Positions 21,424 to 26,475 of a stretch of 26,475 nucleotides of DNA are shown here, in pieces. Origin of the DNA: CAZXIC01 sp964640195 (GTDB lineage Archaea > Iainarchaeota > Iainarchaeia > Iainarchaeales > GCA-2688035); the NCBI GenBank assembly GCA_964640195.1, contig CAZXIC010000014.1, positions 1-26,475 of the forward strand, given 5' to 3'. Every line of letters begins with the position of its first letter. The stretch's first letter is position 1. Position numbers and translations under genes: made by a program. The notes beneath the pieces are model-generated. The model was not told where the DNA came from. It saw only the letters and a program-made list of their open reading frames with translations, and did not search any database.

Positions 21424-22047
21424 CTACCGCTTTTTTTCCTCCTTCTTTGCCGGCTTTTTTCCAGCTACCTTTTCCTTTCCCTTGGCTGGCAGCCCTTTCT
21501 TTTCCATCTTTTCGTCCATCCTAACCCATTCCTCCTTTCCAAGGAAAGGCTGCCTCATTGTCAAGCCAATCTTGCTGTTCTGGATGTTTCCCTTCAGGGA
21601 AACAGTTACAATCCTTGCAAGAACATTGTCCTCTACTGTTAGCTTCTTCTTGGTTTTCTTCCCAATAAAGCCAGGCATTTTTGCATCGTAGTTTATGTAG
21701 TCATCCATCACCTGGCTCACGTGAATAAGCCCCTCAATCGGGCTTATCCTGACAAATGCACCGAACTCTGTTATCTCAGTTATGTTCCCCTCAACCAGCT
21801 CATGCAGCACTGGCTTGTAAACAAGCATTTCAATCTCAGCGTCATAGTAAGCGGCTCCATCACCCAAAACAATCTTGCCCTCGCCTACGTTTTCCACTTT
21901 CGTTACCGCTATCACCAAGCCAACGTCCTCGTCAACCAAGCCTTCGTATTCCTGCTGGACTATTTCCTTGATTGCGTTTTCCAATTTTCCGCCTAACTGC
22001 TTCGGCGGAACCCTGACCTTCTCTTTTACCCTTACCAAGCCATACAT
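21424..22047 (-). CDS. rpo7: RNA polymerase subunit Rpo7 (RpoE')
   Basis: This 207-residue Rpb7 homologue has an N-terminal tip domain (M-Y-G-L-V-R-V-K-E-K-V-R-V-P-P) and a C-terminal S1 RNA-binding domain. The S1 domain shows V-E-G-N-I-T-E-I-T-E-F-G-A-F-V-R-I and G-L-I-H-V-S-Q-V-M-D-D-Y. It forms the stalk of RNA polymerase with Rpo4 and binds nascent RNA. After the S1 domain there is a Lys-rich tail of about 25 residues, longer than usual. It starts 11 bases after the PIN gene. Confidence 0.95.
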   Translation of the reverse strand: MYGLVRVKEKVRVPPKQLGGKLENAIKEIVQQEYEGLVDEDVGLVIAVTKVENVGEGKIVLGDGAAYYDAEIEMLVYKPVLHELVEGNITEITEFGAFVRISPIEGLIHVSQVMDDYINYDAKMPGFIGKKTKKKLTVEDNVLARIVTVSLKGNIQNSKIGLTMRQPFLGKEEWVRMDEKMEKKGLPAKGKEKVAGKKPAKKEEKKR

Positions 22048-22058
22048 CTGCTATCCCC

Positions 22059-22448
22059 CTAAGCTTCTTTCAACAACCTGTTCTGCTTCAGATAAATAAC
22101 CGACCCACCAACTTCTTTTATTCTTTTTCTCAGTGCCCTGTCAAGTGTCGCAACCCAGAACCCCTGTTTTGCCGCTTCCACCAATGAGGCGTCAGCGCTC
22201 CCTGCCTTTGTTTCAAGTACATGCGTCCTTTCCTTTTCCAAAACCCTGAGCGCAACAATCACAGCCCTGCGCATTGCCTTTCCCTTGGCCTGCAATTCTT
22301 GAAGTTCGCGCTTAACCTCCTCTGTTACAACAAACACAACCCTTTCCCCAGCCAGCTGCCTCGCCAGAGAAAAAACATCAACGCGCTTTCTTTCGATGGC
22401 AATCAGCATGTTTGTGTCAAGCGCAATGCCCTTCAGCCTATGATGCAA
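22059..22448 (-). CDS. PIN-domain protein, archaeal Fcf1-like
   Basis: This PIN-fold putative ribonuclease of about 129 residues has the acidic residues of the fold. These are A-L-D-T-N-M-L near the start, T-E-E-V-K-R-E-L, A-G-S-A-D-A-S-L and A-T-L-D-R-A-L-R-K-R. It resembles the archaeal group related to Fcf1/Utp24, nucleases of 18S rRNA processing, and it is commonly found between aIF2-gamma and rpo7. No obvious antitoxin is adjacent, so a VapC toxin is less likely. I chose TTG at 22448; no ATG exists before the active-site Asp, so the N-terminus is uncertain. It overlaps the end of the aIF2-gamma gene by 11 bases. Confidence 0.82.
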   Translation of the reverse strand: MHHRLKGIALDTNMLIAIERKRVDVFSLARQLAGERVVFVVTEEVKRELQELQAKGKAMRRAVIVALRVLEKERTHVLETKAGSADASLVEAAKQGFWVATLDRALRKRIKEVGGSVIYLKQNRLLKEA

Positions 22449-23691
22449 CGGCGTAGGCAACCAAGCGCCACCTCCCCGCCTCTTTCTTGCTGATTGCAAT
22501 TTTTTGACCAGGCATAACAACAGCGTGGCCCTTCAAGGAAAGCGTTGCCCTGCTGTCCTGCAACTGTTCAACGCTTGCAAGCAAGGTCATGGTTCCAATT
22601 GTCAAAACAACAGGGTCGTTTATTTTTATCCTGCCTTCAATCCTTTCAACAAGCCTCTCAATGTAATTGATTTGCACCTGCAGCCTGCCAGTGAGGGCAG
22701 GCAGCGCTCCTTCGTGTGCTATAACCTGGCCCCTCAACCTGTCGTTCTGCGCCAAGTAGGGGTCAAGGCCTGTGCCGATTGCAATCAACCCGCCTGGCAA
22801 CGCTTGCTGCAGCATTCCCGCAGTGCAGTTCAGGCTTTCAACCGAAGCGTGCAGCTCTTTTCCTGACACGCCTGGAGCAACGACAATCTTGTCTCCTAAT
22901 GCTGCTTTTCCTTGTACCACTGTTCCACCAACCACGCCGCCCTTTATTTGCCCCGGCTTTGTCCCAGGCGTGTTTACATCAAAGCTTCTTGCGCAGTACA
23001 TTACCAGCGGCTTATGCAAATCAAATTTCGGTGTTGGAATCCGCTGCTCTATTGCCTCAATCAGCAAATCAACGTTTGTTGAAAAGTTTGCTGCAATCGG
23101 GATTATTGGAACATCTTTATAGCCTTTTTTGAGCAAAAATTCCTCAATCTGCCGCTTGTTTCCTATCGCAGCATCCCTCCCAACCAAATCAACCTTGTTC
23201 TGCGCTACAACAATGTTGCGTATGCCGGAGATTCTTAACGCCATCAGGTGCTCTTCTGTCTGGGGCTGCGGGCACGGCTCGTTTGCAGCAATGACCAGTA
23301 CAGCGCCATGCATCAATGCAGCGCCGCTCAGCATCGTTGTCATCAACGTTTCATGCCCCGGGGCGTCAACAAAAGAAACCCTCCTCATCTTTTCTGCCTT
23401 TTTGCCGCAGTTTGGGCACACTTGCTTGTTTGAATAAGCCTGGCTGCCCCCGCAGTGGCTGCACTTGAAAAAAGTGACATCCGCATACCCAAGCCTTATT
23501 GAAATGCCCCTCTTCAATTCCTCGCTGTGCGTGTCGGTCCATTTGCCTGTCAGTGCCTGGGTCAAGCTGGTTTTGCCGTGGTCTACGTGTCCAACCATGC
23601 CGATGTTTATTGAAGCCTGCTCTGGCTTCCCCTGCCCAGCAGCCTTTCCATCAGGCTGCTTCTCTCTTTCCTTTTTCCCTTTTTTCTTCAA
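22438..23691 (-). CDS. eif2g: Translation initiation factor aIF2 subunit gamma
   Basis: This 417-residue GTPase carries initiator Met-tRNA to the small subunit. G1 is G-H-V-D-H-G-K-T (34-41), G3 is D-A-P-G-H (109-113) and G4 is N-K-V-D (165-168). The zinc-ribbon insert has Cys77, 80, 92 and 95. Domains II and III follow, with the T-K-P-G-Q-I-K-G-G-V-V-G-G-T segment. The start is taken as TTG at 23691, giving a Lys-rich head of about 25 residues; a later start cannot be excluded because the site has no close Shine-Dalgarno sequence. The eS6-aIF2-gamma-PIN-rpo7 order is well conserved in archaea. Confidence 0.96.
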   Translation of the reverse strand: MKKKGKKEREKQPDGKAAGQGKPEQASINIGMVGHVDHGKTSLTQALTGKWTDTHSEELKRGISIRLGYADVTFFKCSHCGGSQAYSNKQVCPNCGKKAEKMRRVSFVDAPGHETLMTTMLSGAALMHGAVLVIAANEPCPQPQTEEHLMALRISGIRNIVVAQNKVDLVGRDAAIGNKRQIEEFLLKKGYKDVPIIPIAANFSTNVDLLIEAIEQRIPTPKFDLHKPLVMYCARSFDVNTPGTKPGQIKGGVVGGTVVQGKAALGDKIVVAPGVSGKELHASVESLNCTAGMLQQALPGGLIAIGTGLDPYLAQNDRLRGQVIAHEGALPALTGRLQVQINYIERLVERIEGRIKINDPVVLTIGTMTLLASVEQLQDSRATLSLKGHAVVMPGQKIAISKKEAGRWRLVAYAVAS

Positions 23692-23718
23692 GCCAAACCG
23701 CCTTAATCTCCTTTCTAT

Positions 23719-24207
23719 TTATCTCCTGACCTTTCCCTTGATTTTCTTTGCCTCCTCGGCCAATTCAACTTTTCCAACAGCCTCAAGGCTTTCCTTGACC
23801 ATCCTATCCTTTACTGTTTCCTTCTTTTCTCCCTTTTTCTCTGCACCGCCTGTCAGCAGCTCTGGAAGCTTCTTCTCGCCGTACTGCGTTATCGCCAGAT
23901 TAAGCTGCGCTATCTCCGCTCCCACCGTATTGCCTCTAACGCTCTTCCTCCTAATCATTCCTTTCCTCTCACTCCTGAATCCAACACCCTGCTTCAGCAG
24001 AATCTTCTTCCTTGCTTGACCGGCAAGCGTCGGCTTCATCGGGAAACCCTGCTTGTCGCTGCCGCCGGTTATCCTTGCCTTGAAGCCAGCCAGGCCAATG
24101 CCGCCCAAATCAACCTCCTCGCCAATTCGCCTGTTAACGAAAACAGGCTTCTCTGTTTTTTTGTTAAAAGCCTTTTTGCTTTTTGGGTCTGCTATGACAA
24201 GATTCAT
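23719..24207 (-). CDS. rps6e: 30S ribosomal protein eS6
   Basis: This 162-residue protein has clear eS6 blocks: I-G-E-E-V-D-L-G-G-I-G-L-A-G-F-K, I-T-G-G-S-D-K-Q-G-F-P-M-K, K-G-M-I-R-R-K-S-V-R-G-N-T-V, and I-A-Q-L-N-L-A-I. It is a small-subunit protein shared by archaea and eukaryotes. The last 45 residues are a charged tail beyond the usual archaeal end. An AAGGAGG Shine-Dalgarno sequence (24217-24223) lies nine bases before the ATG. Confidence 0.95.
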   Translation of the reverse strand: MNLVIADPKSKKAFNKKTEKPVFVNRRIGEEVDLGGIGLAGFKARITGGSDKQGFPMKPTLAGQARKKILLKQGVGFRSERKGMIRRKSVRGNTVGAEIAQLNLAITQYGEKKLPELLTGGAEKKGEKKETVKDRMVKESLEAVGKVELAEEAKKIKGKVRR

Positions 24208-24216
24208 TTTAAACAG

Positions 24217-24257
24217 CCTCCTTTCCCATTTCCTGTTTTTTCCTGTGCGCTATAACC
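24217..24257 (-). promoter_or_regulatory. Promoter and ribosome-binding site of eS6
   Basis: In the 54-base gap after aIF5B the minus strand has a TATA-like GTTATAG (24250-24257 region) and then the AAGGAGG ribosome-binding site (24217-24223). The spacing allows an internal promoter with a leader of roughly 15-20 bases, so eS6 and its followers may be made independently of aIF5B. Confidence 0.4.
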
Positions 24258-24261
24258 CGAG

Positions 24262-26046
24262 TCATTTTTCTGCCCCTTCGCCTTTTGCAATTTTTTTCTG
24301 CAACTGCCGTATCTCCTCAATCAATTCGGTTTCATCGGCATTAAAATGCCTGCCAGAAGCAAGCAGCTCTGCAAACTGCTTCCTTGGAATCAAACTGTAA
24401 AGCACATTCCCTTCATGCAGGTTCCTTCCAACAACGCCATTGTCAATTGAAATTGCGACCTCTTTGCCTTTTGGAGCCTGCTCAACGCTTTTTCCTTCAC
24501 TCTGGATTGCAGAAACCCTGCCGACAACCCTGCCCTTCTCATTAAACAGCCTGATTTTCGGCCTCAGCCTTCCCTCCAAGACCTTAACGCCGATTATTGC
24601 GGGCTTGCTGTGCCTGAAAACAAATCCGGACAAAAAGCGCACCTTTGCAGGCATTGTAAGCCTTGCAAGTTTCTCCCTGTTTTTCTCTTCCTCCTGCCCC
24701 TTAACCCATTGGCTGTATTCCTCAATCAGCTTGTAAATAACGTTTCCCTGGAAAACCCTGACATGGTTCTTTTCAGCTTCCTGGACTGCAGCATCCTCAA
24801 CCTTCACATTAAATGCAAAGACTACTGCCTTAAGTTGCTCGTTTTCCTTTACTGCAACCGCTTCAACCACATCCTTTCTCGTTACATCGCCAACATCCGC
24901 TCTTTTCGGCTGCAGCTTTGCTTCCCTGCCCAGCAGCACAACCAATGCCTCCAAAGAGCCGAGGGTGTCAGCCTTCAAAATAGGGCCAACAGCATTTGTC
25001 TCAACCTTGACAGAGGCAATCTCCTTTTCAACCAGCTGCGCCTCACTGCCCTTCTTTACAGCCAAAATCGGCGAGCCTGCCAGCGCTTCACCCAAAGCAG
25101 GCGCAGCAATTTTAACGCCAACAGCAGCATGCACAGTCTTAACGTTCAAAAACCTGTCAGCACTGTGCGCCCTCATTTCCTGCAGGGGCAGCGGCATCAG
25201 CAATGCCCTCACCTTTGTTTCAATCACCCCTTGCTTTCCACCCAAAACAACCCTGTCATTCACTGAAAGCATTCCGCTGTACAAAATCACGTCAACTGTT
25301 TTGCCCAATCCGCGTTCTTCCTTGACCTCGAGGATTGTTCCCTTTCCTGCTTCATGCTCGTCAATGTTCAGCCTGTGCTTTAAAAACCGCTGGCTCAAGC
25401 CAGCCAGCAGCATCAGTATCTCCGGCATCCCTTCGCCTGTTTTTGCACTCATCGGAACTATCGGCACCTGCTTCGTGAAATCACTGCACCTGTCAAACCT
25501 TTCGCTCTGGAAGCCGGCTTCATGCAGCTTTCCTACAATCAAGTAAATCTTTTCATCCAGCGCCTTTTTGCCCTTCTCGCTTTGCTGCAAGAGGTTTGTG
25601 CTGAACTCCCCTTCCTTGCTTTCCCACTCAAAAAGCAAATCAATTTTGTTAGCAGCAACAACGAACGGCGTCTTGAATTCGCGTAAAATGTTTAGCGCTT
25701 CGGCAGTCTGCTCTTGGAAGCCCTGTGTCAGGTCCACAACCAGAACAGCCAGGTCGGCAATGCTGCCGCCCCTCTCCCTGAGGGAAGTAAATGCCATATG
25801 GCCCGGCGTGTCAATGAAAAGCAGCCCTGGCAGCGAAACCCCGAAACCATACTTTTGCATCAATTCTCCGGAAATTTTTTTAATCAACTCAATCGGCATT
25901 ATGGTTGCGCCAATGTGCTGGGTTATTGCCCCTGCCTCCTTTTCCGCCACTGCAGTGCCCCTGATTTTGTCCAGCAGCTTGGTTTTCCCATGGTCAACAT
26001 GCCCAAGCACTGTCACAATCGGCTGCCGTATCACTTTCACCACCAA
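24262..26046 (-). CDS. infB: Translation initiation factor aIF5B
   Basis: This 594-residue GTPase joins the ribosomal subunits at the end of initiation. G1 is G-H-V-D-H-G-K-T (15-22), switch II is D-T-P-G-H (79-83) and G4 is N-K-I-D (133-136). The long domain II-III-helix-domain IV layout of archaeal/eukaryotic IF5B follows (E-E-R-G-L-G-K-T-V-D-V-I-L-Y-S-G). The G1 and G3 motifs are uninterrupted, so the intein seen in some archaeal aIF5B genes is absent. The start is TTG at 26046, with GTG at 26043 and 26040 as alternatives. It begins only three bases from the dUTPase stop. Confidence 0.96.
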   Translation of the reverse strand: MVVKVIRQPIVTVLGHVDHGKTKLLDKIRGTAVAEKEAGAITQHIGATIMPIELIKKISGELMQKYGFGVSLPGLLFIDTPGHMAFTSLRERGGSIADLAVLVVDLTQGFQEQTAEALNILREFKTPFVVAANKIDLLFEWESKEGEFSTNLLQQSEKGKKALDEKIYLIVGKLHEAGFQSERFDRCSDFTKQVPIVPMSAKTGEGMPEILMLLAGLSQRFLKHRLNIDEHEAGKGTILEVKEERGLGKTVDVILYSGMLSVNDRVVLGGKQGVIETKVRALLMPLPLQEMRAHSADRFLNVKTVHAAVGVKIAAPALGEALAGSPILAVKKGSEAQLVEKEIASVKVETNAVGPILKADTLGSLEALVVLLGREAKLQPKRADVGDVTRKDVVEAVAVKENEQLKAVVFAFNVKVEDAAVQEAEKNHVRVFQGNVIYKLIEEYSQWVKGQEEEKNREKLARLTMPAKVRFLSGFVFRHSKPAIIGVKVLEGRLRPKIRLFNEKGRVVGRVSAIQSEGKSVEQAPKGKEVAISIDNGVVGRNLHEGNVLYSLIPRKQFAELLASGRHFNADETELIEEIRQLQKKIAKGEGAEK

Positions 26047-26049
26047 CCA

Positions 26050-26475
26050 TCAATCTATGCCCGTTGAACCGAATCCGCCGTTGCCCCTCGCTGTTTCACC
26101 CACTTTTTCCACAAGCTCAATGCTGGCTTCCTCGGCCCTGCACACAACAAGCTGTGCAATCTTCTTGCCTTTCTCAACCTTGAACGGTTCTTTCCCAAGG
26201 TTGATTAGTATCACCGCAACCTCGCCCCTGTAGCCGCTGTCAATCGTCCCAGGCGTGTTCAGGACAGTTACGCCGTCCTTCAGGGCAATGCCGCTTTTTG
26301 GCCTGACCTGTGCCTCAAAGCCTTTTGGCACAGCTATTTTAATCCCTGTCCCAACAATCTTCCTTTCACCCGGCTGCAATTCAACGCTTTCATTTGCGTA
26401 CAGGTCCATGCCGCTGTCTCCAGGATGCGCATAGCTTGGGATCTTTGCATCCCTTGACAGCAGCTCATCCCACAG
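26050..26475 (-). CDS. dut: dUTP diphosphatase (partial, 5' end outside window)
   Basis: This trimeric dUTPase hydrolyses dUTP to dUMP and pyrophosphate, keeping uracil out of DNA and feeding dTMP synthesis. Family motifs are G-D-S-G-M-D-L-Y-A (motif 1), R-P-K-S-G-I-A (motif 2), G-T-I-D-S-G-Y-R-G-E (motif 3), and the C-terminal Phe-containing R-G-N-G-G-F-G-S-T-G (motif 5) that closes over the active site. The frame stays open to the window edge, with L-S-R-D-A-K-I-P-S-Y-A before motif 1. The true start is therefore beyond 26475 and the internal ATG at 26409 is not it. A few N-terminal residues are missing. Confidence 0.93.
   Translation of the reverse strand: MWDELLSRDAKIPSYAHPGDSGMDLYANESVELQPGERKIVGTGIKIAVPKGFEAQVRPKSGIALKDGVTVLNTPGTIDSGYRGEVAVILINLGKEPFKVEKGKKIAQLVVCRAEEASIELVEKVGETARGNGGFGSTGID

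Noticed and set aside
22059..22448. PIN protein as a VapC toxin
   Set aside because: No antitoxin gene is adjacent, and its place between aIF2-gamma and rpo7 is the usual site of the archaeal Fcf1-like PIN protein.
24262..26046. Intein in aIF5B
   Set aside because: The protein is of normal length and all GTPase motifs are contiguous.
1..26475. tRNA, rRNA, CRISPR or insertion-sequence genes
   Set aside because: I read both strands and found no tRNA-like T-loop contexts, no regularly spaced repeats and no transposase-like ORFs. The search was by eye, so a dedicated scan could still find a degenerate case.

Overview
This window is archaeal chromosome. The evidence is a set of information-processing genes that bacteria lack: ribosomal proteins eS1, eS6, eS24 and eS31, archaeal-type uS15, RNA polymerase subunit Rpo7, Spt4, aIF2-gamma, aIF5B, the KEOPS proteins Kae1 and Bud32, and CDP-archaeol synthase. 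Genes are short, tightly packed and often overlap. Several start at TTG behind a good Shine-Dalgarno site, while others look leaderless, with a TATA box about 25-30 bases before the ATG. Kae1 and Bud32 are separate genes, and a bacterial-type GrpE-DnaK-DnaJ set is present. A small-genome archaeon such as a DPANN lineage is plausible, but nothing here fixes the taxon.

Layout. 1-165 is the 3' end of secD. 223-1004 is a lipoprotein plus a small membrane protein with AT-richer codons. 1110-2134 (minus) is an archaeosortase-family transpeptidase overlapping CDP-archaeol synthase. 2230-3132 (plus) is an SppA-type membrane protease whose TATA box lies inside a palindrome. 3122-8560 (minus) is a probable operon: valS, bud32, rps15, a 57-residue ORF, rps3ae (eS1) and a DUF92/TMEM19-family membrane protein. 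It is interrupted by a hairpin cluster and a 101-bp duplication. 8624-9268 (plus) is an SdpI-family protein. 9278-13095 (minus) is grpE-dnaK-dnaJ, read divergently from a winged-helix gene at 13172 that is followed by a KOW-motif ORF. 14277-16160 (plus) holds an unknown membrane protein and an APC-family permease. 16365-17117 (minus) is a membrane-anchored Lon-like protease, followed by kae1. 18253-26475 (minus) is a long translation/transcription cluster: dut (running off the edge), aIF5B, eS6, aIF2-gamma, a PIN protein, rpo7, spt4, eS24, eS31, a CPBP protease, Sua5 and a TauE-family transporter.

How the genes connect. Sua5, Kae1 and Bud32 supply part of the t6A37 tRNA-modification pathway. 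CarS and the archaeosortase could jointly serve lipid anchoring of surface proteins. The heat-shock trio has a candidate local regulator and repeat-rich shared promoter. The right half is the well-known archaeal translation-initiation/RNA-polymerase neighbourhood.

Most unusual points. (1) kae1 carries a 21-nt in-frame insertion containing a TAG stop; removing exactly those 21 nt restores the canonical N-terminal motif. (2) The KOW ORF is followed by an in-frame TGA and then 129 more open sense codons. (3) A palindrome is centred on the sppA TATA box. (4) archaeosortase and carS overlap. (5) Long Lys/Glu-rich tails occur on many ribosomal and transcription proteins, most extreme on eS24.
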